Shown here: positions 61,001 to 64,000 of the stretch, in pieces
How the letters are laid out: every line of letters starts with the position of its first letter
Numbering within the stretch: the stretch's first letter is position 1
Source of the DNA: Chrysoperla carnea
Lineage: Eukaryota > Arthropoda > Insecta > Neuroptera > Chrysopidae
Length of the DNA: 64,000 nt
Assembly (NCBI RefSeq): GCF_905475395.1
Contig: NC_058337.1
Span: forward strand, 6,932,983-6,996,982
Direction of reading: 5' to 3'
The notes under the pieces: generated by a model
Told to the model about the DNA's origin: nothing
Database searches by the model: none
The model's input: the letters and a program-made list of their open reading frames with translations, nothing else
Position numbers and translations under genes: made by a program

Positions 61001-63819
61001 AGAAAGCGACAAGCAATAATTTTAGTTTCCGTCGTACCCCACTTCACAGTTCATTGACATAGTTCGCCGACTTTCGTCGTCGCCATATTGAATTTGCATT
61101 ACTGCCATATCTTCAGTAGCACTCGCAAGGTTAAGACAAATCGATTGACGTGAGAATCATCAAAATCTTACCACGCGTTTGGTCTCTAATGTGCCTCATA
61201 GGATCACACATACATATATAGATTGATAAACACGGGTAAAAATAGTAGTTAATTGTGAGCCACGATACTGCCATACTACCGTAACCTGGTGTGAATGAAA
61301 CTATATGGAAATTTCTTAGTCAGAGAACCATGGTACCCTGTAACCAGGGTTACGTAGTCAATGACCCAGGTAATGTTTTTGATAGCCAACTTTTTTTTAT
61401 TATTTTTGAGTTTTTATTTATTTTTACATGATTTTGTAATTACTTATTGATTGTTATTAACTGTAAACAAGTAAAACTTACAAAATTAAAAAAAAACCGA
61501 CAAATTTTTCGGTTACGGAACCCTAAACTTGCATTTGAAACATAGCTAAGAACACTTCATTAAATTACCTTTCAAACAAAACCAAAAAAATTAAAAATCG
61601 CTTCACCCGTTTAGGCGCTACGATGCCACAGATAGACAGACAAAAAGACACACACACATAGCGGTCAAACTTATAACACCCCCTTTTTTTAGTTCGGGGT
61701 TAAAAATGAAAAACAGGTTATTATAAAATAAGATTCTATATTCTTTGATAAATTTAATTGTCACAAAAATCTGTGTTTGTTTTTATTAAGTACTGGGTTT
61801 AATACACCCTTGTTCATTTACGTTGAGTTAAGATCGGATTGGTTTACACTAAAAACGGAGCGAGTACTATTTAGCAATAAAAATAGTTTTGTACAAATTG
61901 AAATAAAGATTTCGTATATTTTTTAGGATTTAGAAGTATATGAAATAATAAAGCGATTGATTGAAAATAGTTTAAAAAGTGGATTTCTACCTGAACGCAT
62001 TGCGTGCTTACATGGATTGTTGTATTTATTACAAAGTAGTGTTATGTCCAACACTGTCATTGGTGGAATGTCTGATGAAATGTTATTAATACATCCAATG
62101 GCCATCGATTATATTCAATATCATATTACTGTTAATAATGGGTATGTATTTTTTTCGATTTACTTCTCAAGTTGAACCCTATTTCAACGTTCAATAACGA
62201 AAAATAGGGAACAATTTTTGGAGAAAATTTACAGAAGTTTGCGAAGTATTTAAAAAGGTTAAGATGCTGCCTTTCAAACCATAATATATTCGGATAATTA
62301 TACTGAGTTTTATTTGTAAATACCATTAATATACTACTCCCCAAAAAAGTGGCGCAAAAAAATTTTTTAACTTGCTCAAAATTTTAAACAGATATATCTC
62401 GGACAAAAAGGATTTGATATATTTGATATATGATTCGACAACTTGTACTTTGTAGTTTTTGGGCAAATTGTGGGGCAAATTTTTTGTAATTTAACTTTGA
62501 ACGAGTGCACTAAAAGTTTTTTTTTATAAAAAATCCAATAAAAATACTCGAGAGCTTGTTCATTTCTATTTTAAACTCACTACTATTCAGCTTATTTGGC
62601 TAAGTTATTCATAACAGTTATCAAAAGTCTTTAATCACAAAAAGTCCAGTGAGTTCAAGTTTATTTCTGTAAGTTCATTACGGCAGTTCGATCCGGCAGT
62701 TTAATGTGAAAACTGACTATTTTGCTTTATTGATGAAAACTCGGTCTTAGAAGCTCGTACAATGATCAAGATAAGCGCATTTTAAAGATAAATAAACAAG
62801 CTTTCAAAATCCGAAATGACTAGTTTTCGTACTGATCCTTTAATTGCATTAAATAAATTCTTTTGCATATTTTTTAGAACACTTTACCAAAGTGAAGATC
62901 ATCGACAAGTAATGTGGGCGCTGGCGTTTTACTTACTGGAACATGTCGAAGAACAAATAGCCGACACAGAAATTGTGCCTAATGTTTTACAAGTTGTCAT
63001 GCTATTATTATCACAAAATTCTCAATTATCGATGGCTTTACATAATACACTACTGCAGGTATTTCTTTTTTTTTTGTTGAAATAATCTAAGTATTAGGAC
63101 AAAAATTGAGGAAAACTTTGGTGAAATCAATCGACGGCTAAGGTGTCAGAACGCCAAGAAAATGAATGGTATAAATGGTACATATTTTTTTGCCCAAAAC
63201 TAAAAATACTTCATATACAGAAATCGGATTTTTCTTTCTGTTTACATACCGAATAAAAGATGGCGAACCCGTTACACAATTTAAAAAAATTACACCAAAA
63301 CTTTACTTAAGACTTCCTCTTAAATCTTGGGTAAAAACACTATAAATTAATTAATTACGTTGTGAAGGTTGGTGAATTATATTTTGATTTTTATACCACA
63401 TTTAGGGTTTGGAACGATTAATTGTTGCAAAAAGCATAACAGGCAATGTTGTGGAACAAGTAACTAAATTAGCTGTTGATCGCTTAAAACATCCAAATCC
63501 AGGTTTTGCATTTCCTGCCTTACAATTGTTATTAGCTTGTATGTACACAGAAGGTGAAAATCAAATAAATGCACCAGAGAACGTTAATGGTATTGTTCAA
63601 ATGGATCCAGATCTATTGGTCGAAGGAATTGAAAAGATCTCTGCAATATTTGATCGTATTAAAAAAGGCTATCCATTTGAAGCACAAATATTATGTACAG
63701 TTTTACCACACGTCTTAAATGATTTCTTTCCACCGCCTGAGATTTTAACCAAAGTGATTGGTGAATTTTTATCACAGCAACAACCACATCCTAGATTGTT
63801 GAGTGATGTAGTTTTTCAG
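24989..63819 (+). CDS. htt: Huntingtin, 27 coding exons, 3' end beyond window
   Basis: Huntingtin is a very large cytoplasmic HEAT-repeat scaffold that binds HAP40 and acts in vesicle transport and selective autophagy (family knowledge). Twenty-seven exons, each listed separately, join with matching phases into 8667 nt (2889 codons) without a stop. All splice sites are GT-AG. The protein follows the known order: an N-terminal amphipathic helix ([17 protein letters not shown]), N-terminal HEAT domain (to about residue 1400), bridge (about 1400-1870) and C-terminal HEAT domain. Strongly conserved landmarks are [87 protein letters not shown] [11 protein letters not shown] and [14 protein letters not shown]. 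There is no polyglutamine or polyproline after the first helix; asparagine runs occur in exons 16 and 17. Compared with about 3140 residues in vertebrates, roughly 130 C-terminal residues lie beyond the right edge. Introns range from 120 to 7013 bp and are repeat-rich. The start ATG has A at -3 and G at +4. Confidence 0.97.
25198..25660 (+). CDS. htt: huntingtin exon 2
   Basis: Residues 30-184, the first HEAT repeats. The acceptor TTTTTCAG and donor AAG|GTAACT keep the phase. It contains the most conserved block of the N-terminal domain: [38 protein letters not shown] and DNEIK at the end. Confidence 0.95.
25681..26561. mobile_element. TA-flanked foldback element (family J) filling intron 2
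   Basis: The TIR AGACTGGAGT (25684-25693) is exactly inverted at 26549-26558; one more pair and a TA border each end (25681-25682 and 26560-26561). Long inner arms face each other: about 25880-25930 reads ATGAAAATAAAGATTATTTT and about 26095-26140 its complement. An outer pair at about 25740-25870 and 26340-26440 shares TTGAGTACACTCAG-like blocks. Related segments occur at 21260, 33175, 35440 and 59005. It is non-coding and about 877 bp. Confidence 0.75.
26608..26749 (+). CDS. htt: huntingtin exon 3
   Basis: Residues 185-232. Too short and stop-free to stand out alone, it was found as the missing link after DNEIK: it reads [20 protein letters not shown], then [16 protein letters not shown], matching the vertebrate RRTAAGSAVSICQH region. 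Acceptor TTTTTTAG, donor CTAG|GTAAGT, phase 1. Confidence 0.92.
26810..27150 (+). repeat. Interspersed repeat family O in intron 3
   Basis: Shares GGCGCTACGATGCCACAG, TAGACACTCAAACACATAGC-like and TTCGGGTGTTAAAA blocks with 61485-61705 in intron 24. The first 150 bp contain a degenerate extra copy of its start (CGGAACCCTTAACTCGC). It is non-coding. Confidence 0.7.
27228..27640 (+). repeat. Interspersed repeat family I in intron 3
   Basis: Starts with CTCAACTAAAGTATTAAAGG and contains TTTGCTTTCCAAGCAAAATT. It is related to segments at about 35260-35400 (intron 9), 38345-38640 (intron 11), 47905-48165 (intron 18) and 63885-64000 (intron 27). All are in the same orientation and non-coding. Confidence 0.7.
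27825..28205 (+). CDS. htt: huntingtin exon 4
   Basis: Residues 232-359. It carries LQEGSFGV-equivalent [11 protein letters not shown] and the conserved [20 protein letters not shown], followed by [20 protein letters not shown]. Acceptor TTTTTTTTAG, donor TTAA|GTAAAT, phase 1. It leads into the poorly conserved disordered loop. Confidence 0.94.
28381..28880 (-). pseudogene. Jockey/R1-like non-LTR 3' end fragment in intron 4
   Basis: On the minus strand the sequence reads [20 protein letters not shown] followed by [10 protein letters not shown]. This is the cysteine/histidine zinc-knuckle typical of the C-terminus of Jockey/R1-like retrotransposon polyproteins. Upstream of it lies the linker that follows RNase H. 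It is nearly colinear with 30575-31410. It is a dead 5'-truncated insertion, antisense to htt. Confidence 0.75.
28978..29358 (+). CDS. htt: huntingtin exon 5
   Basis: Residues 359-486, an acidic and serine/asparagine-rich stretch ([32 protein letters not shown]). It corresponds in position to the disordered loop of vertebrate huntingtin, which carries its caspase sites. Sequence similarity is low; the call rests on phase, splice sites (TTTAAAG|GTGAAA; TTCAG|GTAGGC) and composition. Confidence 0.85.
29780..29860 (-). repeat. Family H fragment in intron 5
   Basis: Inverted relative to the copy at 9365; shares CGGATTCAGCGGGTCAAAAT and TATAAATGCATACGAAACCC with it and with 51930-52110. The rest of this intron is unrecognised. 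Confidence 0.65.
29895..30430 (+). CDS. htt: huntingtin exon 6
   Basis: Residues 486-664. Its first quarter is still variable; then [20 protein letters not shown] and [20 protein letters not shown] match the conserved restart of HEAT repeats, ending [16 protein letters not shown] and a W-containing helix. Acceptor TTTAAAG|GTGATA, donor AAG|GTAAGC, phase 0. Confidence 0.95.
30575..31410 (-). pseudogene. Jockey/R1-like non-LTR fragment with RNase H in intron 6
   Basis: Minus-strand reading shows the RT-RNase H linker ([20 protein letters not shown], about 31270-31350), the RNase H opening [20 protein letters not shown] (about 31070-31125) and then the post-RNase H region. Most of RNase H after the first catalytic Asp is deleted: the QAE helix start and the central TDS motif are missing. 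The 3' part is nearly identical in sequence to 28381-28880. Confidence 0.8.
31411..33457. other. Remainder of intron 6: repeat fragments
   Basis: A family Q fragment lies at about 31868-32060 (relative of 42225-42606) with a G11 run near 31967. Pieces of family A's middle occur in plus orientation at about 32718-32850 and inverted at about 32990-33110, facing each other. A family J fragment lies at about 33175-33360 (TGTTGAGTACACTCAGGTAA). No other gene was recognised. Confidence 0.55.
33458..33613 (+). CDS. htt: huntingtin exon 7
   Basis: Residues 665-716: [20 protein letters not shown], ending [11 protein letters not shown]. It aligns with the vertebrate LKDESSVTCKLA...NSSYWLVR segment. 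Acceptor TTGGCCAG, donor AAA|GTAAGT, both phase 0. Confidence 0.94.
34119..34279 (+). CDS. htt: huntingtin exon 8
   Basis: Residues 717-770: [20 protein letters not shown], then [20 protein letters not shown] and AAKSIVR. It corresponds to LLETLAEIDFRL...[21 protein letters not shown] in vertebrates. Acceptor TATTGCAG, donor TTAG|GTAATA, phase 2. The preceding intron 7 (505 bp) shows only a short family I scrap near 33822. Confidence 0.94.
34714..34803. other. Intronic 40-bp-stem hairpin, small-RNA precursor-like
   Basis: 34714-34753 and 34764-34803 are inverted copies matching at 38 of 40 positions, separated by a 10-nt loop (AGATTTGAAT). As plus-strand RNA the two differences are C-A mismatches; as minus-strand RNA they become G-U pairs. 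Size and shape resemble a short animal pre-miRNA or an endo-siRNA hairpin. It lies in huntingtin intron 8, 104 bp before exon 9. Expression is unknown; it could equally be a recent inverted duplication. Confidence 0.4.
34908..35190 (+). CDS. htt: huntingtin exon 9
   Basis: Residues 770-864: [20 protein letters not shown], a variable middle, then [20 protein letters not shown]. It aligns with LVPKLFYKC...NNLSRVIAAVSHELITS. Acceptor TTTTTTAG, donor ACG|GTAAGC, phase 0. Confidence 0.92.
35260..35860 (+). repeat. Family I and J fragments in intron 9
   Basis: About 35260-35400 matches family I (AAATTTCAAACAACTGTATC, GAAAAATCATCGAATTTGAA). About 35440-35850 matches family J twice over (ATGAAAATAAAGATTATTTTG near 35477 and a degenerate repeat near 35813). 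Non-coding. Confidence 0.6.
36112..36439 (+). CDS. htt: huntingtin exon 10
   Basis: Residues 865-974. It opens [14 protein letters not shown] (vertebrate FGCCEALCLLSTAF) and ends [13 protein letters not shown] (vertebrate ALILAGNLLAAS). Between them is a low-complexity threonine/serine/asparagine stretch with [18 protein letters not shown]. Donor TCAG|GTATGA, phase 1. Confidence 0.93.
36465..36808 (-). repeat. Family L, copy 2 (inverted) in intron 10
   Basis: Inverted relative of 13400-13685: TGCACTAAATTACAGGAGTT, GGAAGTGCCTCC and TCTTCTAATATTTGTTTAAAC are shared. It begins about 25 bp after the exon 10 donor. Confidence 0.75.
36820..37125 (+). pseudogene. Jockey/R1-like RNase H fragment in intron 10
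   Basis: Sense-oriented fragment with all three recognisable RNase H acidic motifs: [14 protein letters not shown] (about 36829-36870), [17 protein letters not shown] (about 36928-36980) and [11 protein letters not shown] (about 37007-37040). The frame stays open from before the ATG at 36853 to 37185, but it is cut off on both sides from RT and from the C-terminal zinc knuckle. It is the same family as the antisense fragments in introns 4 and 6. Confidence 0.8.
37270..37404 (-). repeat. Family M, copy 2 (inverted) in intron 10
   Basis: Inverted relative of 19325-19428; shares CAGCGCACAAAATTA-like and TACTACCAGGTGACTGACTT-like blocks. Confidence 0.6.
37488..37936 (+). CDS. htt: huntingtin exon 11
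   Basis: Residues 974-1123: [39 protein letters not shown] (vertebrate KAALPSLTNPPSLSPIRRK), a lysine/serine-rich variable part, and [20 protein letters not shown]. Acceptor TTTAAG|GTTTAT, donor AAG|GTAATT, phase 0. Confidence 0.95.
38080..38640. repeat. Repeat fragments in intron 11
   Basis: About 38230-38335 shares CATTACTATCATATCTTCAG-like text with 61065-61130 in intron 24. About 38345-38640 is family I (TTTGCTTTCCAAGCAAAATT). Confidence 0.55.
38682..38957 (+). CDS. htt: huntingtin exon 12
   Basis: Residues 1124-1215: [60 protein letters not shown]. It matches vertebrate FLRSALDVLSQILELATLQ...CVQQLLKTLFGTNLASQ. Donor CAC|GTATGT, phase 0. Confidence 0.95.
39175..40185. mobile_element. 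Foldback element split by a family A copy, intron 12
   Basis: The left arm (about 39175-39300, including AGCCGTTTTCT, AACACTTGTAGGCCAC and GAGCTATTTT) is mirrored by the right arm (about 40070-40185, AAATAGCTCAAC, GTGGCCCACAAGTGTTTATA, AGAAAACGGCCC). A whole family A copy (39500-40060) lies between the arms, so it inserted into the older foldback element. Confidence 0.7.
39500..40060 (+). repeat. Family A, copy 5, intron 12
   Basis: Full-length and more diverged than copies 1-4: the start palindrome is altered to TATATATGTAATATCAAGGT and the (CCGT)n block is reduced. The terminal hairpin ACAATTAACTCAGTCAATTG is intact. Confidence 0.88.
40224..40520. repeat. Small inverted repeat in intron 12
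   Basis: About 40 bp (AAATCATGAAGGTTATAAAG... near 40227-40266) are inverted at about 40477-40520 (TCTTTATAACCTTCATGAAA). A C11 run follows near 40570. Confidence 0.6.
40631..40891 (+). CDS. htt: huntingtin exon 13
   Basis: Residues 1216-1302: [20 protein letters not shown] (vertebrate FMAPYTHFTQALADA) and [20 protein letters not shown] (vertebrate NAIHNHIRLFEPLVIKALK). Acceptor TATTTTAG, donor AAG|GTAAGT, phase 0. Intron 13 (575 bp) shows nothing recognisable. Confidence 0.95.
41467..41627 (+). CDS. htt: huntingtin exon 14
   Basis: Residues 1303-1356: [20 protein letters not shown], then [20 protein letters not shown] and [14 protein letters not shown]. This is one of the most conserved stretches of huntingtin. 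Acceptor TGATTTCAG, donor CC|GTAAGA, phase 2. Confidence 0.97.
41628..42224. other. First part of intron 14, unrecognised
   Basis: Contains less AT-rich patches (41875-41890 and 41995-42200) without a coding frame or element ends that I can recognise. Confidence 0.35.
42225..42606. mobile_element. Foldback element (family Q) in intron 14
   Basis: The left arm (about 42225-42340: CATCTTTGAAATTTTCCACA, GTCGACCTCTCAGGGGCGTA) is mirrored by the right arm (about 42480-42606: ATACGCTCGAGAGGTCGACT, AAAATTTCAAAGATGCATTA). A single arm recurs at 31868-32060 in intron 6. It is non-coding, with no clear target duplication. Confidence 0.7.
42659..43199 (+). CDS. htt: huntingtin exon 15
   Basis: Residues 1356-1536: [80 protein letters not shown]. 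Strong colinear match to the C-terminal part of the N-HEAT domain. Acceptor ATTTTCAG, donor ATG|GTAAGC, phase 0. Intron 15 (669 bp) shows no recognised repeat. Confidence 0.97.
43869..44298 (+). CDS. htt: huntingtin exon 16
   Basis: Residues 1537-1680: [20 protein letters not shown] (vertebrate [20 protein letters not shown]), [20 protein letters not shown]. Then comes a glutamine/leucine repeat [12 protein letters not shown] and an asparagine-rich tract coded by a nearly pure AAT run (about 44205-44235). It ends [13 protein letters not shown]. Donor TCAG|GTAAGT, phase 1. Confidence 0.96.
44768..45153 (+). CDS. htt: huntingtin exon 17
   Basis: Residues 1680-1808: [20 protein letters not shown] (vertebrate LVLLWCQILLLVNHT). 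A low-complexity loop rich in Asn, Ser and Thr follows ([16 protein letters not shown] and STTSTSTK), then [15 protein letters not shown] (vertebrate EIVRRGALILFCDYV). Acceptor TTTGTAG, donor ATT|GTAAGT, phase 0. Confidence 0.95.
45154..46074. other. Intron 17, unrecognised
   Basis: A 97-codon minus-strand frame at 45627-45920 lies here without domain, splice or repeat support; I do not call it. Nothing else was seen. Confidence 0.35.
46075..46254 (+). CDS. htt: huntingtin exon 18
   Basis: Residues 1809-1868: [20 protein letters not shown], then [20 protein letters not shown]. It matches vertebrate [20 protein letters not shown] and FISAVHRNSAASGLFIQA. Acceptor TATTTTAG, donor CAG|GTACAA. 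The donor opens the 7013-bp intron 18 that hosts an antisense gene. Confidence 0.97.
46484..46752 (-). pseudogene. hAT transposase C-terminal relic in intron 18
   Basis: Minus-strand reading gives [20 protein letters not shown], then [20 protein letters not shown] and [21 protein letters not shown]. After a one-base shift it continues [25 protein letters not shown]. This is the stretch leading into the hAT dimerisation region (LPVSxATxERSFSxLxxLK in intact members). It has at least two stops and one frameshift. It is a different subfamily from the fragment at 15017-15660. Confidence 0.7.
46998..47425. mobile_element. Foldback-type element in intron 18
   Basis: About 50-60 bp at 46998-47060 (GACTATTAATCCAATAAAAT... 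AACTTTTAAACTGCCATTCA) are inverted at 47359-47425 (GTTTGAATGGTAGTTTAAAA ... TTTACTGGACTATATATTAT). No transposase lies between. Confidence 0.6.
47905..48165 (+). repeat. Family I fragment in intron 18
   Basis: Shares TGAGCTATAAAAAGTTCCCG-like and ATTCCAAGCAAATTTG-like text with the copies in introns 3 and 11. It ends about 250 bp before the protease stop codon. Confidence 0.6.
48417..48911 (-). CDS. serine protease exon 3 (catalytic Asp and Ser)
   Basis: Acceptor TTTTTCCAG, then [15 protein letters not shown]. It carries the Asp (DDDLALLKL), a YGWGKTEP loop and [10 protein letters not shown] with the nucleophile Ser. It ends WIQRIIQG and TAA at 48417. Confidence 0.93.
   Translation of the reverse strand, partial: RFWVSVGNVDYANGEIIPVIQLALVNFYNNDDDLALLKLMNDVSIQPIPVQYENNKDYEGKRATIYGWGKTEPRGPSSHILKTTDVVLYGRDQCDINQVCFNPTITNSNACGGDSGGPMILQENGKLIGVTRAGEEIGEPCKGTKTYYTSTSYYASWIQRIIQG
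48417..50780 (-). CDS. Secreted chymotrypsin-fold (S1) serine protease, nested in htt intron 18
   Basis: Three exons on the minus strand (50780-50741, 49823-49531, 48911-48417) join in phase into 275 codons plus stop. The protein starts with a signal peptide ([18 protein letters not shown]). A short propeptide follows, then an activation site [15 protein letters not shown]. The catalytic triad is present: His in [17 protein letters not shown], Asp in [10 protein letters not shown] and Ser in [10 protein letters not shown]. The Cys42-Cys58 pair is present. At the S1 pocket the residue six before the serine is Asn, not the Asp of trypsins or the Ser of many chymotrypsins, so substrate preference is unclear. 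It is likely an extracellular digestive or haemolymph protease. It lies wholly inside huntingtin intron 18 in the opposite direction. A TATA-like box lies about 70 bp upstream of the ATG, and ATTAAA motifs lie about 40-50 bp after the stop. Confidence 0.92.
49531..49823 (-). CDS. serine protease exon 2 (activation site, catalytic His)
   Basis: Acceptor AATATTCAG at 49824 and donor TCTAAT|GTAAGT at 49531. It encodes the end of the signal peptide, the propeptide, [14 protein letters not shown] and the His loop [18 protein letters not shown]. Reading past 49531 into INKELFY would run through a strong donor and lose the next exon. Confidence 0.9.
50741..50780 (-). CDS. serine protease exon 1 (signal peptide)
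   Basis: ATG at 50780-50778 followed by 12 codons and one base ([13 protein letters not shown]), ending at donor TCAC|GTGAGT. Too short to be found as a frame alone; chosen because it supplies a start and a hydrophobic core exactly in phase with exon 2. Confidence 0.85.
50848..50857 (-). promoter_or_regulatory. TATA-like box of the nested protease
   Basis: On the minus strand TATAAAAAGG reads from 50857 to 50848, 70-77 bp upstream of the protease ATG, a plausible position for a TATA element with a leader of about 40 nt. In such AT-rich DNA chance occurrence is easy. Confidence 0.4.
51237..51375 (+). repeat. Interspersed repeat family P (part 2) in intron 18
   Basis: Shares GACATCATTCCGAATC and TATCACACGTATTTTT with 55315-55465 in intron 20, same orientation. 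It directly precedes a family H copy. Confidence 0.7.
51395..52110. repeat. Opposed pair of family H copies in intron 18
   Basis: A plus-oriented copy (about 51395-51565, GGGGATTTGTTATAAACAAA) and an inverted copy (about 51930-52110, CGGATTCAGCGGGTTAAATA, with a C9 run) face each other about 370 bp apart. They share subterminal text with 9365-9545 and 29780-29860. Confidence 0.7.
52484..52650 (+). repeat. Family P (part 1) in intron 18
   Basis: Matches 55092-55240 in intron 20: CAATGAATCTTTATAAAAAC, GCATTGTTTAAAGCTTACTT, AACTAAAATTTGTGCGAG. The 76-codon frame across it is not conserved in the other copy and is not a gene. Confidence 0.75.
52930..53220. mobile_element. Foldback MITE just before exon 19
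   Basis: The left arm (about 52930-53045: AAATAAAATTATTTTTCGTA ... CGGATTATTTTTAATCCTTC) and right arm (about 53125-53220: GAAGGGTTAAAAATAATCCG ... CGAAAAATAATTTTATTTAA) are inverted copies around an 80-bp centre. It ends about 45 bp before the exon 19 acceptor. Confidence 0.7.
53268..53521 (+). CDS. htt: huntingtin exon 19
   Basis: Residues 1869-1953: [20 protein letters not shown] (vertebrate [20 protein letters not shown]), [20 protein letters not shown]. Acceptor GATTTGCAG, donor AAA|GTAAGA after AA, phase 2. Intron 19 (809 bp) has only degenerate text with a G10 run near 53796. Confidence 0.96.
54331..54745 (+). CDS. htt: huntingtin exon 20
   Basis: Residues 1953-2091: [40 protein letters not shown] (vertebrate [20 protein letters not shown]), [20 protein letters not shown]. 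Acceptor TTATACAG, donor CAA|GTGAGT, phase 0. Confidence 0.95.
55092..55465 (+). repeat. Family P (parts 1 and 2) in intron 20
   Basis: Here both parts are present in order (about 55092-55240 and 55315-55465), whereas in intron 18 they lie separately at 52484 and 51237. Non-coding; ends about 30 bp before the exon 21 acceptor. Confidence 0.7.
55496..56283 (+). CDS. htt: huntingtin exon 21
   Basis: Residues 2092-2354, the largest exon: [20 protein letters not shown] (vertebrate YWSKLNDLFGDAALYQSLP), a perfect 11-base tandem duplication giving DSCDSCES (about 55742-55764), [35 protein letters not shown]. Donor AG|GTATGT, phase 2. Confidence 0.97.
56384..57195. mobile_element. TA-flanked element in intron 21
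   Basis: The outer ends TAGACCAATAGA (from 56384/56386) and TCTATGGGTCTA (to 57193) are imperfect TIRs bordered by TA. The inversion continues inward with GTTTTCGGTTACAGGTCAGAA (about 56424) and its counterpart (about 57130-57175, CTGTAACCGAAATCAACACA). It is about 810 bp. Near the right end a minus-strand reading gives [20 protein letters not shown], coding-like but unidentified. Confidence 0.55.
57495..57755 (+). CDS. htt: huntingtin exon 22
   Basis: Residues 2354-2441: [20 protein letters not shown] (vertebrate [20 protein letters not shown]), [30 protein letters not shown]. Acceptor TTTTTTAG, donor AG|GTAAAA, phase 2. Intron 22 (892 bp) shows nothing recognisable. Confidence 0.97.
58648..58984 (+). 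CDS. htt: huntingtin exon 23
   Basis: Residues 2441-2553: a moderately conserved start, [20 protein letters not shown] (vertebrate [20 protein letters not shown]), and [20 protein letters not shown] (vertebrate [20 protein letters not shown]). Acceptor TTTTCCAG, donor CAG|GTAACT, phase 0. Confidence 0.96.
58985..59319 (+). repeat. Family J fragment in intron 23
   Basis: GGAAATAAAACCGAAAAAAC, GAGTGTACTCAACAA and TTTGAAAGCCATTAGA are shared with 21260 and with the intron 2 element. The fragment fills most of this 335-bp intron. Confidence 0.55.
59320..59517 (+). CDS. htt: huntingtin exon 24
   Basis: Residues 2554-2619: [20 protein letters not shown] (vertebrate [20 protein letters not shown]), [20 protein letters not shown] (vertebrate [20 protein letters not shown]). 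Acceptor TTTTCTAG; donor CCG|GTTTGT is the weakest 5' splice site of the gene. Phase 0. Confidence 0.95.
60078..60658 (-). repeat. Family A, copy 6 (inverted), intron 24
   Basis: Inverted full-length copy of the second subfamily (GACCCAATCGTTTGTTTTTT, TGACGTCACGTAAG shared with copy 4). The terminal hairpin is reduced (AACAATTGAGTTAATTGTTG), and the start is TATATATACATGG at 60640-60655. Confidence 0.88.
60715..61035. mobile_element. Foldback element in intron 24
   Basis: Arms of about 115-130 bp: left 60715-60830 (CGGGAACTAAAATTCATGCT, AAATATTGCAATTTAAATGC) and right 60912-61035 (TCATTTAAATTGCAATATTA, AATAATTTTAGTTTCCGTCG). It is non-coding and has no clear flanking duplication. Confidence 0.65.
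61485..61705 (+). repeat. Family O, copy 2, intron 24
   Basis: CGGAACCCTAAACTTGCATT, GGCGCTACGATGCCACAGAT and ACACATAGCGGTCAAACTTA are shared with 26810-27150 in intron 3, same orientation. Confidence 0.7.
61927..62141 (+). CDS. htt: huntingtin exon 25
   Basis: Residues 2620-2691: [40 protein letters not shown] (vertebrate [20 protein letters not shown]), and a [17 protein letters not shown] end. Acceptor TTTTTTAG, donor GG|GTATGT, phase 2. Intron 25 (736 bp) shows no recognised repeat. Confidence 0.94.
62878..63058 (+). CDS. htt: huntingtin exon 26
   Basis: Residues 2691-2751: [20 protein letters not shown] (vertebrate [20 protein letters not shown]), [20 protein letters not shown]. Acceptor TTTTTTAG, donor CAG|GTATTT, phase 0. 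Confidence 0.93.
63406..63819 (+). CDS. htt: huntingtin exon 27
   Basis: Residues 2752-2889, last coding exon in the window: [33 protein letters not shown] (vertebrate LMLTCMYTGKEK), [20 protein letters not shown] and [20 protein letters not shown]. Donor CAG|GTAAAC. It corresponds to vertebrate residues up to about 3010; the final exon or exons lie to the right. Confidence 0.97.
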
Positions 63820-63884
63820 GTAAACATTATTATATTATTCTTATTTATTTGTTTATATTTTATTCTAACTTATACAGGGTGCCT

Positions 63885-64000
63885 AAAGGTAAATACTCAA
63901 CCAAAGTATTAAAGGAATAAGTTTTAACACAAAATTTCAAACAGCTGTATGTCAGCGAAAAATCATCGAATTTAAAACCGCAATAGCTCATTTAAAAACT
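63885..64000 (+). repeat. Family I fragment, cut by window edge
   Basis: ACTCAACCAAAGTATTAAAG and GCGAAAAATCATCGAATTTA match the copies in introns 3 and 9. It runs off the right end inside huntingtin intron 27. Confidence 0.65.

Noticed and set aside
1..64000. CRISPR arrays, rRNA, tRNA, operons
   Set aside because: Direct repeats with regular spacers, rRNA blocks and cloverleaf genes were looked for and not found; the gene structure is plainly eukaryotic.

Overview
This is AT-rich animal nuclear DNA, almost certainly from an insect or another arthropod; the order cannot be fixed from the sequence alone. The reasons are a spliced huntingtin gene with GT-AG introns, a secreted chymotrypsin-fold protease with an insect-like layout, and a dense load of small DNA transposons (hAT, Tc1/mariner or pogo type) and worn non-LTR fragments. 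Nothing bacterial, viral or operon-like was seen.

Layout. Positions 1-22170 hold no intact gene. This is a repeat landscape: an RTE-like non-LTR remnant (about 1140-1999), TA-flanked and hAT-type miniature elements (some with complete 8-bp target duplications), foldback elements, several copies of one 550-600 bp family (called family A here), and a deleted hAT element that still carries the frameshifted 3' half of a transposase. Positions 22175-24614 (minus) hold an ankyrin-repeat pseudogene of about 19 repeats. It has two in-frame stops and is interrupted by a 428-bp pogo-like element whose removal would restore the frame exactly.

Positions 24989 to the right edge (plus) are the huntingtin gene (htt). 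I placed 27 coding exons by splice sites, phase continuity and similarity to known huntingtins. They join into 8667 nt, or 2889 codons, with no stop; only the last part of the C-terminal HEAT domain lies beyond the window. The protein keeps the N-terminal amphipathic helix but has no polyglutamine or polyproline. It carries asparagine-rich runs elsewhere. The introns are filled with the same repeat families as the left flank, and intron 2 is almost wholly one 877-bp TA-flanked foldback element.

A second, complete gene lies antisense inside the 7-kb huntingtin intron 18: a three-exon, 275-residue secreted S1 serine protease (48417-50780) with its own TATA-like box. The ankyrin pseudogene and htt are head to head, 374 bp apart. 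The most unusual unexplained structure is a 40-bp-stem, 10-nt-loop hairpin in huntingtin intron 8, which resembles a small-RNA precursor. No tRNA, rRNA or CRISPR array was found.
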